Below are positions 42,839 through 53,100 of a DNA stretch of 64,000 nt, in pieces. Position numbers and translations under genes: made by a program. Position 1 is the stretch's first letter. Each line of letters starts with the position of its first letter. The notes beneath the pieces are model-generated. The model was given only the letters and a program-made list of their open reading frames with translations. It made no database searches and was not told the origin of the DNA. The stretch is taken from positions 124,001 to 188,000 of the forward strand of contig NZ_JBHRSW010000014.1 of assembly GCF_042646125.1 (NCBI RefSeq), written 5' to 3'. The stretch comes from Glaciecola flavus (GTDB taxonomy: Bacteria; Pseudomonadota; Gammaproteobacteria; Enterobacterales; Alteromonadaceae).

Positions 42839-44914
42839 ATGTCAAAAAAGCCTCGTGCATTTAATAAAACGACAGTAGCAACCGGGGTAGCCGCCATCTT
42901 GGCAGCTTCATCCTTTAGTTCAAATGCCGCAAATTGGAATTTTGGCGACCTAGAAATTACCTTAGACTCGACGTTTACACTTGCAACAAGTATAAGAGTT
43001 GAAGACAGAGATCAACGTTTAATTGGCAATAGCAATGGTGCACAGTTCAATTGGACTGGGTACAACGCCGCAACCAATGTGATATATCCATCAGCGGATG
43101 TTTGGGCACAAGGCACCGGTGCCTATTCAACAAATGGTGACTTGGGGAATTTGAGTTATGACCCAGGCGAGGCGTTTTCTACTCAAGTTGTTGGATTACA
43201 TGAATTAGATTTACGCTACGGCGACTTTGGACTATTCGCCAGGGGCTTTTATTTTTATGATTTTGAACTGACGGACGGAGACAGAGATTGGCAAAATCCA
43301 ATCACAGGCAACACTGTTGATCCCTGTCGAGACAGCGAAGCGCGCGATGAACTCTGTCGAGATATCCGATTGTTAGACTTTTTCGTCTACGCGGATTTTT
43401 ATGCTGGCGATATCCCCATCAGTATCCGCTTAGGGGATCAAGTTGTTTCTTGGGGAGAAAGTACGTTTATTCAGCACGGTATTAACACTACAAATCCTGT
43501 AGATGTAACGCGTGCACGTGCACCAGGTGCAGAATTGAAGGAAGTCTTTATTCCTGTAGGTATGTTGTTTGCCGATATCGGTTTTACTGACACTATCAGC
43601 TTGTCAGCATACTACCAGTATGAATATGAGCGTTCACTGCTGCCGGTTGCGGGCAGTTATTTTGCCGCCAATGATTTTGCTGGCGAAGGAGGCTCATTTA
43701 ACAATGTGCAATTGGGCTTCACGGGTAATCCTGATATTGACGCGGAGGTATTGATTACTCAATTGAATGGCTTGGGACAGGCGGTAGCTGCCGGTCAGCT
43801 TTCTCAGGCTCAGGCTGCAGAGGCTTATTTGGCTTATCCAACAAAGGTTGCCGTTAGAGCAAAAAGTGACGCTGCTCACGAAGAGGCGAGTGATTCTGGT
43901 CAGTACGGTGTAAAACTGGGGTGGTTTGCCGAGAACCTAAACGAGACGGAGTTTGGCTTTTACCATATCAATTATCATAGTCAGCGACCTTTGATATCGG
44001 GTATTACTTCAGATTTTACTCAACAAGGTATTGCTCGAGACTTAAATATGCTTGTTACACAAGGCGTAACAAGAGATACCTTAACTGATTTACAAGCCTT
44101 TACCGAAGCTCGCTTCACTTACCCAGAAGACATTAAGTTATACGGCGTAAGTTTTAATACCAATATTGGCGAAACGGCTTTAGCTGGCGAAGTTGCCTAC
44201 CGCGTAGATGAACCCCTGCAAATAGATGATGTTGAATTGCTTTATCAGGGTATGCCTGAGCAATTAGCCAACGCGGGTATTCGCCCCGATTTAGCAGGGA
44301 TATCTCAACTAAACAACATCGGTCGCGGAGTGGGGCCGGGAGAAACCGCCGAGGGCTTTTTATTATCTGATACCTTGCAATTGCAAATGACGGCTTCTCA
44401 TGTGTTTGGTCCAGTCTTAGGGACAGATAATTTTATCCTGTTGGGTGAAGCCGGATACGTGCAAATTGAAGATTTCCCTGATCCTGAGTTAATTCGCTTG
44501 AATGCGCCAGGTACTGATAGAACGCCTTCTCTTGAGCCTGTCCCAGGCAGTAACCCGCCAAACTTTAGGCAAGGTTTGCATATTGGCTTATCTGACGGTC
44601 CAGAGACCAATCCATTTCCAACTGACTCTGCTTGGGGTTATCGCATGTTGGCCGTAGCAGATTTTAACAATGTATTTTCAGGCGTAAACTTGCGAGCGCG
44701 TGCGACCTTTTCTCACGACGTAGACGGTACAACCCCTGATCCTTTGTTTCTATTTTTAGAAGATAGAAAATCGAGCAATTTGTCATTTACGTTTGACTAT
44801 TTGAACCGGTGGTCGTTCACTGCATCATACAGCTCTTTCTGGGGTGGTTTAGGTACTACCAATAGATTGGCGGATAGAGACTTCTTATCGTTCAATATTA
44901 AGTACGCAATTTAA
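42839..44914 (+). CDS. DUF1302 family outer-membrane protein
   Basis: A 691-residue protein with a signal peptide (VAAILAASSFSSNAA, cleavage after NAA). It has the long alternating beta pattern of an outer-membrane barrel ending in a terminal aromatic strand (RDFLSFNIKYAI). Hallmarks of DUF1302 include NWNFGDLEITLDSTFTLATS at the start of the mature part and IRLGDQVVSWGESTFIQHGI. The family is not biochemically defined. It recurs with DUF1329 proteins and MMPL pumps in bacteria handling hydrophobic compounds. GGAGAG 9 nt upstream marks the start. It is the first gene of a four-gene envelope cluster and lies 10 nt before the DUF1329 gene. Confidence 0.88.
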   Translation: MSKKPRAFNKTTVATGVAAILAASSFSSNAANWNFGDLEITLDSTFTLATSIRVEDRDQRLIGNSNGAQFNWTGYNAATNVIYPSADVWAQGTGAYSTNGDLGNLSYDPGEAFSTQVVGLHELDLRYGDFGLFARGFYFYDFELTDGDRDWQNPITGNTVDPCRDSEARDELCRDIRLLDFFVYADFYAGDIPISIRLGDQVVSWGESTFIQHGINTTNPVDVTRARAPGAELKEVFIPVGMLFADIGFTDTISLSAYYQYEYERSLLPVAGSYFAANDFAGEGGSFNNVQLGFTGNPDIDAEVLITQLNGLGQAVAAGQLSQAQAAEAYLAYPTKVAVRAKSDAAHEEASDSGQYGVKLGWFAENLNETEFGFYHINYHSQRPLISGITSDFTQQGIARDLNMLVTQGVTRDTLTDLQAFTEARFTYPEDIKLYGVSFNTNIGETALAGEVAYRVDEPLQIDDVELLYQGMPEQLANAGIRPDLAGISQLNNIGRGVGPGETAEGFLLSDTLQLQMTASHVFGPVLGTDNFILLGEAGYVQIEDFPDPELIRLNAPGTDRTPSLEPVPGSNPPNFRQGLHIGLSDGPETNPFPTDSAWGYRMLAVADFNNVFSGVNLRARATFSHDVDGTTPDPLFLFLEDRKSSNLSFTFDYLNRWSFTASYSSFWGGLGTTNRLADRDFLSFNIKYAI

Positions 44915-44924
44915 GGACGTTAAT

Positions 44925-46289
44925 ATGATTAAAAAATTAGGGCTGTTAGCAGCCAGTATTGCTTTTGTATGCACAGCATCGTCATTTGCAAAAGTAACAG
45001 ACGCTGAACTTGAAAAGCTCGGTAACGAATTAACGCCTTTAGGTGCAGAAAAAGCCGCCAATGTTGATGGCAGTATCCCTGCTTGGAACGGCGGGATTAC
45101 TGAAGTGCCAGCAGGATTTAAAGTGGGTGATTTTCACCCTGATCCTTTTCCAGAAGATAAACCTTTATTTACGATAACGGCGAGTAATTATAGTGATTAT
45201 AGTGAGCTGTTAAGTGACGGGCAAAAGGCACTATTTGCAGCCTATCCAGATAGTTTCCGTATGCCAATTTATCAAACCCGAAGAACTGCTTCTAACCCGC
45301 AATTTATCTATGATGCGACGAAGAAAAACGCACAGAATGCCGAGTTATTAGATGGTGGTAATGGTATTAAAGGCGCCGCAATTGGTATACCTTTTCCTAT
45401 TCCTAAATCTGGACTCGAAGCTATTTGGAACCATACCTTAAGATATCGTGGCTCTGCTGTTCAGCGCAATGGAGGTCAGGCAGCCGTAACTGCCGGCGGG
45501 GACTATAATGTTATCGGTTTTGATGAAATTTTGTTATTAAAATATTCAGAAAACGATATGACACCTGATCGTTTGCTCGAAGAGAATGTGTTGTTTAAAT
45601 TCAAACAATCCGTTACTAGTCCTGCCAGATTAGCAGGTACAGCGCTTTTAGTGCACGAAACGGTTGACCAAATTAAAGAGCCTCGTCAAGCATGGACATA
45701 TAATACAGGGCAACGCCGTGTTCGCAGGGCACCAAATATAGCTTATGACGCGCCCGGTACAGCAGCTGATGGGCTGAGAACAACTGACGACTTTGATATG
45801 TTTAATGGTTCCCCAAATCGATATAACTGGGAGCTTAAAGGTAAAAAAGAACTGTTCATTGCTTACAACAGTTATAAATTACATAGCGATAAAGTGAAGT
45901 ATGAAGAGATCTTGCAAACGGGGCATATTAATCCCGACCTCACTCGGTATGAAAAACACCGTGTTTGGGTGGTCGAAGCTACGTTAAAAGACGAGTTTAG
46001 GCACATTTATCAAAAACGCGTGTTCTACATCGACGAAGACAGTTGGCAAGTTCATGTGGCCGATATGTATGACAATCGTGGTGAATTGTACAGAGTGGCA
46101 TTGGCATATGGCATAAACTACTATGACGTGCCGACGCATTGGTCTACTATGGACGTGTATCACGATTTGAATTCGCGTCGATACTTGGCATTAGGGCTGG
46201 ATAACGAAGAGCGAGTGTACGATTTTACTGTTAAACCCAGTGATCGAGACTTTACTCCTCAGGCGCTAAGACGCGAAGGCAAGCGATAG
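44925..46289 (+). CDS. DUF1329 family (outer-membrane lipoprotein-sorting-like) protein
   Basis: A 454-residue exported protein with signal peptide LGLLAASIAFVCTASSFA. The mature part begins KVTDAELEKLGNELTPLGAEKAANVDG, typical of DUF1329. The C-terminal half (KRVFYIDEDSWQVHVADMYDNRGELYRV) resembles the half-barrel fold of LolA/LolB-like carriers. A periplasmic carrier of lipids or other hydrophobic molecules is therefore plausible, though not proven for the family. It starts 10 nt after the DUF1302 gene with an AAGGA site, so both are on one mRNA. A strong terminator follows. Confidence 0.87.
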   Translation: MIKKLGLLAASIAFVCTASSFAKVTDAELEKLGNELTPLGAEKAANVDGSIPAWNGGITEVPAGFKVGDFHPDPFPEDKPLFTITASNYSDYSELLSDGQKALFAAYPDSFRMPIYQTRRTASNPQFIYDATKKNAQNAELLDGGNGIKGAAIGIPFPIPKSGLEAIWNHTLRYRGSAVQRNGGQAAVTAGGDYNVIGFDEILLLKYSENDMTPDRLLEENVLFKFKQSVTSPARLAGTALLVHETVDQIKEPRQAWTYNTGQRRVRRAPNIAYDAPGTAADGLRTTDDFDMFNGSPNRYNWELKGKKELFIAYNSYKLHSDKVKYEEILQTGHINPDLTRYEKHRVWVVEATLKDEFRHIYQKRVFYIDEDSWQVHVADMYDNRGELYRVALAYGINYYDVPTHWSTMDVYHDLNSRRYLALGLDNEERVYDFTVKPSDRDFTPQALRREGKR

Positions 46290-46296
46290 TCGACAT

Positions 46297-46326
46297 AAAA
46301 ACGGCTGGCCTTGCCAGCCGTTTTTA
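46297..46326 (+). terminator. intrinsic terminator after the DUF1329 gene
   Basis: AAAAACGGCTGGC (46297-46309) pairs perfectly with GCCAGCCGTTTTT (46313-46325) around a 3-nt loop and runs into T-rich sequence. It separates the DUF1302-DUF1329 pair from the YCF48-MMPL pair. Confidence 0.92.
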
Positions 46327-46390
46327 TTTGTAGTGTAGTCGTGTTAAAACGATGAATTTTTCGATTACATAATTTTCGACTACATAAACT

Positions 46391-46409
46391 GTGACATAAG
46401 CGGTGTCAC
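46391..46409. promoter_or_regulatory. palindrome upstream of the YCF48-like gene
   Basis: GTGACA (46391-46396) and TGTCAC (46404-46409) form a 6-bp inverted repeat with a 7-nt spacer. A second pair, CACCAAG (46406-46412) and CTTGGTG (46436-46442), overlaps it. The location between terminator and gene fits an operator; the regulator is unknown. Confidence 0.35.
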
Positions 46410-46574
46410 CAAGATAAATCAACAACGCATGTTACCCTTGGTGTGTTTGACACAAAAACAAAAAGGCTAGAAAAGGGCGGATATCTGTATGAGTTCTCAT
46501 CTAAACCCTCTAGACGACCTTTTTGCTGTTCGAAACCAAAGGAAAACAAAGCGAATACAACTATTAGAGTACAC

Positions 46575-47618
46575 GTGATAAAAAAGTTTCTCATCGTTTG
46601 CACATTGATTTTTTCTAGTTGTTTTAGCTATGGTCAGCAAGCCTATATGGCGCCACTAGTAAAAAAATCACTATTGTTAGATATTGCTAAAAGCGATTTT
46701 GCCATTGCCGTGGGAGAACGAGGACATATATTAAAATTTGAACTCGACGATATTGAATCAATCAAGCAAGTGCCTGTTCCTACTCGCAGCTTGTTAACCG
46801 CAATTGAGCATATCGAGAATGATTTTTATGTGGTTGGACATGATGCCAGTATTTTGCGATCAGAAAATAGCGGCGATTCATGGCAACTAGTCTATAACAA
46901 TCCTGAGTTAGACCGTCCGTTTTTAGACGTATTATTTTTGTCAGCTTCCGAGGGACTGGCTGTTGGTGCATATGGATTGTTTTATCGTACACTTGATGGT
47001 GGAGAGACTTGGCAAGCTGAATTACATGCCTCAGTGCTAAATGACGAGGATATTGAATATTTAGAAAGTATCAAGGACGACCCCGCCTTTTATCGAGAGG
47101 AACTGTCCTACATTTTGCCGCACTTTAATCGTATTCGTAAAAAAGGTGACAAACTGCTTATTGCGGGTGAGGCGGGACTACTCGCTGAAAGTCTTGACAA
47201 GGGCCACACATGGCAGCGCTTGCGTATCGACTATTTTGGTTCATTTTTCGACTTTATTGAACTTTCACATGAGCTGCAAATTGCCATTGGCTTACGTGGG
47301 CATGTATTTGTCAGAAACAACAATTCGCCTTGGTCATCTTTAAACACTTGCGTGACGACTTCTTTGAACGCCATCGTCCCTGCAAGTAATGGCGCATACG
47401 CCGTTGGGAATAATGGGGTGGTGCTGCACATTGATGCGAGTAAATTAGAAAATGTAGCGCAAACTCCACAATCACAGACGCAAGCATGTGTTCCACATAG
47501 CGCGATTAGCTTTATTGATAATGATATTTCATCGTCGATTAGCGACGGAATATACGAAAAAAATATACTTACCTTAGTGACAGCAAATGGCCTAAAACAA
47601 ATCGCGGTATCCTTATAA
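46575..47618 (+). CDS. YCF48-like (BNR/beta-propeller) exported protein
   Basis: The start is placed at GTG 46575 because it opens a proper signal peptide (IKKFLIVCTLIFSSCFSYGQ). The open frame upstream to 46443 encodes an unlikely basic, cysteine-containing extension. The 347-residue product has repeated propeller motifs (SENSGDSWQLVY, RTLDGGETWQAELH, ESLDKGHTWQRLRI), as in YCF48/HCF136-type photosystem II assembly factors and related bacterial proteins. It is periplasmic or lipoprotein-like (a Cys lies in the signal region). It lies one base upstream of the MMPL pump gene, so they are translationally linked and probably form one machine. Confidence 0.78.
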   Translation: MIKKFLIVCTLIFSSCFSYGQQAYMAPLVKKSLLLDIAKSDFAIAVGERGHILKFELDDIESIKQVPVPTRSLLTAIEHIENDFYVVGHDASILRSENSGDSWQLVYNNPELDRPFLDVLFLSASEGLAVGAYGLFYRTLDGGETWQAELHASVLNDEDIEYLESIKDDPAFYREELSYILPHFNRIRKKGDKLLIAGEAGLLAESLDKGHTWQRLRIDYFGSFFDFIELSHELQIAIGLRGHVFVRNNNSPWSSLNTCVTTSLNAIVPASNGAYAVGNNGVVLHIDASKLENVAQTPQSQTQACVPHSAISFIDNDISSSISDGIYEKNILTLVTANGLKQIAVSL

Positions 47619-47619
47619 T

Positions 47620-49938
47620 ATGAACAAGTTTATTGACAAGAGTGAGCGAATTGTATTTCAGTACCGCAACGCACTGTTTTTGATATTTGCGCTTGCAACG
47701 GTGTTTTTTACTTATCAGGCAACGCAACTAAAACTAGATGCGGGGTTCACCAAAAATATACCCCTTAAGCACGAGTATATGCGCACGTATATTCAATACA
47801 AAGAAAATTTCGGCGGCGCGAATAACGTCTTAGTGAGTGTCTGCGATACTGATTCAGATATTTTTAATCAGGAATTTTTTGAAACGCTAAAAGGCGTGCA
47901 TGACCAATTGTTTTTTATTAATGGGGTAAATCGCTCTTTAGTCGTATCTTTGTTTTCCCCTTCGACGAGGTTTACTGAAATTGTCGAAGGCGGGTTTTCA
48001 GGTGGGCCTGTTATACCGGCTGATTTTAATGCTTCTGATCCTGCGGCCTTAGCTTTGGTTAAAAAGAACATCGACAAAGCGGGTATCGTTGGAAGGCAAG
48101 TTGCGAGTGATTTTTCATGCGCAATGGTTACTGCCCAACTGCTAGATATTGATCCTGAGACGGGGAAGGCGCTTGATACACTAAGTATCGCAAATGAGTT
48201 GGAATCTCAACTTCGGGGCATGTTTGAATCAGACGCAATAAGCATTCATATCATTGGCTTTGCCAAAATGATCGGCGATGTGGCGAGTGGTGCAAAAGAT
48301 GTCTTGCTGTTTTTTGCGATAGCCATTGGTATTACCGCCATTATGGTATTCTTCTTTTGTCGTTCTGTTGTTTTAACCATACTACCGATTGCCTGTTCGA
48401 TAGTGGCTGTCGTTTGGCAACTGGGTTTGTTAACCCTGTTTGGTTTTGGCATCGATCCGATGTCAATACTCGTTCCATTTTTGGTATTTGCTATTGGCGT
48501 GAGCCATGGCGTTCAAATGATAAACGCCGTGGGTAAACGCGCTGCGCAGGGCATGTCAGTTAAAAAAGCCGCTCAACGCGCTTTCAATAGTTTGCTAATT
48601 CCCGGGGGCATAGCTTTGTTGTCAGACACCATTGGTTTTATGACTTTACTGGTCATAGACATTGGTATTATCAGAGAATTAGCAATTACTGCTTCGATGG
48701 GCGTAGCGGTTATCATTTTAACTAATTTACTCTTACTCCCCATATTGATGTCTTATGTGAGTCTTTCAGAGAAAAACAAACGCCATTATTTAGAAAAGTC
48801 TCATGGCGGCAAGTTTTGGAAGTTTGTTGCGGGTTTTGCTGGTAAACGTTATTCACCAATCATTGTTGGATTGACGGTAGTTTTATTTGTTTTTGGCTTC
48901 ATACAGGCACAACAATTAAAAATTGGTGACTTACACGCAGGGGCTCCTGCGCTTCACAGTGACTCTCGTTACAATCAAGATACCTTTTTGATCACTGAAC
49001 GCTATGCAATCACTGTCGATTATATTTCAGTCATTGTGGAAGCAGAATCTGAAGCCTGCACAAGCCATTCAGTCATGCGAGCTATTGATGATTTTCAGTG
49101 GAGAATGGAGAACGTTCCTGGGGTGCAGTCTGCTATCTCTCTAGCCTCTGTCGCCAAAAAGGTTAACGCTGGATACAATGAAGGTAACCCCAAGTGGCAA
49201 GTTTTGCCGAGAAATCAATCAACTTTGGTACAAGCAGTGTCTCGAGTACCGACCTCTTCGGGTTTACTCAATGGGGATTGTTCAGCGATGCCCGTTATTC
49301 TGTTTATGGAAGATCACAAGGCAGAAACCATCAGTACTGTTGTTGACGCGGTAAAAGCAAACGCAAATCAGTATGCTAGTGAAGATATTGTGTTTCGTTT
49401 AGCATCAGGCCCAGTGGGTGTTATGGCAGCAACAAATGAAGCAGTCGCGTCCTCACAAACGCCCATGCTGTTGTATGTTTTTAGCGCTGTTATTGTTTTG
49501 TGTTTGCTTAGTTTTCGCTCTGTAAAAGCAACCTTGGCAGTAGTCATTCCTCTTTATGTTGTCTCAATATTAGCGCAAGCTTTGATGACTCATCTGGAAA
49601 TTGGTTTGACTGTTTCCACACTTCCCGTTATTGCACTGGGAGTCGGTATTGGCGTTGACTACGGCATTTACATATTGTCGACAATGAACAGCAAACTAAA
49701 GCAGGGGATTGGCGTGCAAGATGCCTACTACGAAGCGCTTAAAGAAAGAGGTAGTGCGGTCTTATTCACAGGCGTTACATTGGCTATTGGCGTTAGCACA
49801 TGGGTGTTTTCGAGCTTAAAATTTCAAGTGGATATGGGGATTTTGCTCACATTCATGTTTGTCGTGAATATGTTAGGCGCAATAATTGTACTGCCCGCTA
49901 TTGCTCGTTTATTGTGGCATAAAAAAAACAAGGCCTAA
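47620..49938 (+). CDS. MMPL/RND-family transporter
   Basis: A 772-residue RND-superfamily transporter of the MMPL (hydrophobe/lipid exporter) branch, with the two-fold repeat of one helix, a periplasmic loop and five helices. The first half has FWVFAIGVSHGVQMINA-like helix 4 (FLVFAIGVSHGVQMINAVGK). The second half has LGVGIGVDYGIYILSTM, with the conserved Asp of the proton relay region. It lacks an adjacent membrane-fusion protein. The YCF48-like and DUF1329 periplasmic proteins and the DUF1302 barrel are its obvious partners for moving a hydrophobic substrate across the envelope. Confidence 0.9.
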   Translation: MNKFIDKSERIVFQYRNALFLIFALATVFFTYQATQLKLDAGFTKNIPLKHEYMRTYIQYKENFGGANNVLVSVCDTDSDIFNQEFFETLKGVHDQLFFINGVNRSLVVSLFSPSTRFTEIVEGGFSGGPVIPADFNASDPAALALVKKNIDKAGIVGRQVASDFSCAMVTAQLLDIDPETGKALDTLSIANELESQLRGMFESDAISIHIIGFAKMIGDVASGAKDVLLFFAIAIGITAIMVFFFCRSVVLTILPIACSIVAVVWQLGLLTLFGFGIDPMSILVPFLVFAIGVSHGVQMINAVGKRAAQGMSVKKAAQRAFNSLLIPGGIALLSDTIGFMTLLVIDIGIIRELAITASMGVAVIILTNLLLLPILMSYVSLSEKNKRHYLEKSHGGKFWKFVAGFAGKRYSPIIVGLTVVLFVFGFIQAQQLKIGDLHAGAPALHSDSRYNQDTFLITERYAITVDYISVIVEAESEACTSHSVMRAIDDFQWRMENVPGVQSAISLASVAKKVNAGYNEGNPKWQVLPRNQSTLVQAVSRVPTSSGLLNGDCSAMPVILFMEDHKAETISTVVDAVKANANQYASEDIVFRLASGPVGVMAATNEAVASSQTPMLLYVFSAVIVLCLLSFRSVKATLAVVIPLYVVSILAQALMTHLEIGLTVSTLPVIALGVGIGVDYGIYILSTMNSKLKQGIGVQDAYYEALKERGSAVLFTGVTLAIGVSTWVFSSLKFQVDMGILLTFMFVVNMLGAIIVLPAIARLLWHKKNKA

Positions 49939-50122
49939 CTTTTTTGGGGTCTTCGATAGCTGTCTTTCGAAGACTTCAATCTATTCCTTCGATTTTCATA
50001 TTTATCATATTAAAACTCCTAATTCCCTAATATTTTTAGCAAAATGTACGATACAAGGCTATATTTAGTACTAGTAAAAATACTAGTTAATACACTAACT
50101 ACATACAACATTGGGACAAAAT

Positions 50123-53100
50123 ATGACGGTGACCAAGCAAAAAAATTCGGTACTGTTAGAGCAGGTCTTTTCACTTATACACAAAAAAGTTAAACCAGAG
50201 CACGCGGGCTTAGTTGAAGAGTTTGGACTAGAACTGGTAAAAAACATGTCATTAGACGATCTTCATGGTCGCAGTGACAGCAATTTATATGGTGCCATAC
50301 TGAGTTTGTGGCAAAAGTTGCAAGACAAACAGCCCAATCAATCCATTATACGCGTATTTAACCCAGAAATTGCCAAGCATGGTTGGCAATCGCCTCACAC
50401 TATTATCGAATTGATTGTTGATGATATGCCGTTTTTGGTTGACTCTGTGCGGATGGCAATCAATCGCTTGAATATTACCTCGCACATTATGCTCCACGCA
50501 CCTATGCATATTAGCCGCGACGAAAACAATCACGTCCTTGCTTTTTCCGATACACTATCGCGCAAGGACAGTGATGTGTCCGAAACGGTCTTTTTTATCG
50601 AAATTGACCGTCAATCACGTGAAGAGGATATCGAAGCCCTTACCTTAGAATTAGATTCGGTTGTTAATGATGTCTCACTCACGGTAAGTGATTGGCATCC
50701 GATGCGCGATAAACTTGCAGAAGTCACTAAACGCTTTGATAAATCAAAGAGTAAAGCAACAAAAGCAGTCAAAGCACAGGGCAAAACTTTTCTTGATTGG
50801 CTAAATGACCATAATTTTACTTTAATGGCTTATCGTTACTACGACGTCAAAGCCGTAGAAGGGGATCATCAATGGATCCCCGCCAATGACACTAGCTTGG
50901 GTTTGATGAAAAACTCTATCAGCGATAGAGTGCGCTTGCTATCGAACTTACCGGCAAGTGCCAGAGACGAGACCTTGTCTAGTAATCCACTTATTTTGAC
51001 AAAAACAAGCTCTCATTCAAAAGTACATCGACCAGCGTATATGGACTACATTGGCATAAAAGAGTTTGATGACAGTGGAGATGTCTGTGGCGAACATCGT
51101 TTTCTCGGTTTGTATTCTGCTGCGTTCTACAATAGCAGCGCTGCTGATTTACCGATGTTGAAAGAAAAAATCAGCCGTATGTGTGAAATTTCAGGTTTTG
51201 AAAAAGGCACGCATGCCTATAAAGCCTTCATCAATATCATTGAAACCTACCCCAGAGATGAACTCATTCAAACTCCCGATGAAGAGCTATCTAGCATCAT
51301 CAAGGGTATTTTTCAGATGCAAGAGCGTGGCATGAGCCGTTTGTTTGTGCGCAAAGATGCCTTTGGTCGTTTTTTCTCTTGTATGGTGTATGTGCCAAGA
51401 GAACGTTATAACACGCAACTTCGTCGCGATACTCAAGCCTTGCTAAAGCGCTCGTTTAAGGCAAAAGGAGCGATTGAGTTTACCACATACTTTTCTGAAT
51501 CGGTGTATGCCCGAACACATTACATAGCGCGTGTCGATAACAATAATATGGAGTTCGATGTGAACGAAATAGAAAACAATATCATCGAATTAACCAAAAC
51601 TTGGCAAGACAAGTTAAACGCTAAAATCGTCGCAGCATATGGTGAAGAAAACGGCAAACGAATCCAGCAAAAGTACGCCAATGCTTTTTCACATAGTTAC
51701 GCTGAACATAACTTACCTAGTGCTGCATTGGTAGATTTGCAGCGCATCGATGCTTTGTGCGATCAAAATTGTTTGGACATTTTATTTTATCGCCCACAAG
51801 AAGAAGGTAAGGAAAGTGACGTAGTTAAGCTCAAGCTTTATCATCGCCACGAACCGATACATTTGTCTGATGTGTTGCCGATGCTCGAAAACTTCGGTTT
51901 ACGCGTCATTGATGAGAGTCCATACAAAGTGACAAGTGATGATGGCGCGGTGAACTGGGTAATGGACTTCACGATGTTGCACAAACGCGGCAGTAACTTC
52001 GACATGGAGAAAGCGCAAGCCTTATTTCAAGACGCATTTGCTCAAGTTTGGGAAGCAGAGCTTGAAGATGATGCCTTTAACCGATTGATATTGGGCGCAA
52101 GCATTACAGGGCGGATGGTAACCATTGTGCGTGCCTATGCCAAATATATGCGCCAAATCGGTGCGTCTTTCAGTATTGACTATATCGCCAATACAATGGC
52201 AAGTTATCCAGAGATTGCCAAAGCACTTATCCATTTGTTTGATGCTACCTTTAATCCTGGATTAAAACGGAATGCTAAGTCCCTAGAAAGTGCTGAAAAA
52301 TCAATATTAGCGTCCTTAGATGGCGTATCAAATTTAGATGACGACCGCATTATACGTCGCTATTTAGATTTGATTAAAGCTACCCTTCGAACAAACTTTT
52401 ATCAGCCAGATGGCGAGGGTAAAAGTAAAGCGTATATATCGTTTAAGTTGCTACCTGAGCGCATTCCTGAAATGCCTTTGCCTTTACCCAAGTATGAGAT
52501 ATTTGTTTACTCACCGCGTATCGAAGGTGTTCATTTAAGAGGAGGCAAGGTAGCTCGTGGCGGTTTGCGTTGGTCAGATCGCATGGAAGACTTTAGAACC
52601 GAAATTTTAGGTTTGGTCAAGGCGCAGCAGGTTAAGAATACAGTGATTGTGCCGGTAGGCGCAAAAGGAGGTTTTGTATGTAAACGAATGCCCGAAGATG
52701 CCGATCGCGCAGCTATGCAGCAAGAGGGGCAGGCTTGCTACAAAATCTTCATTCGTAGTTTGCTGGATATCACAGACAACATTGTAGAAGGTAAAATAAT
52801 TCCGCCAGAAAATGTTGTCCGATTGGATGAAGACGATCCATACCTTGTTGTTGCAGCAGACAAGGGAACTGCCACATTTTCAGATATCGCGAATGGCATA
52901 TCTGATGAGTTTAATTTTTGGTTGGGTGATGCCTTTGCTTCTGGTGGAAGTGTTGGTTACGACCACAAAAAAATGGGGATCACAGCGCGTGGCGCATGGG
53001 AATCGGTTAAACGTCACTTTAGAGAGATGGGGATTGATTGCCAAAGCACCCCCTTTACTTGTGTCGCCATCGGTGACATGGCCGGCGATGTCTTTGGCAA

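Noticed and set aside
46443..46574. N-terminal extension of the YCF48-like protein
   Set aside because: The added 44 residues are basic and cysteine-containing and would bury a good signal peptide; the GTG at 46575 is preferred.
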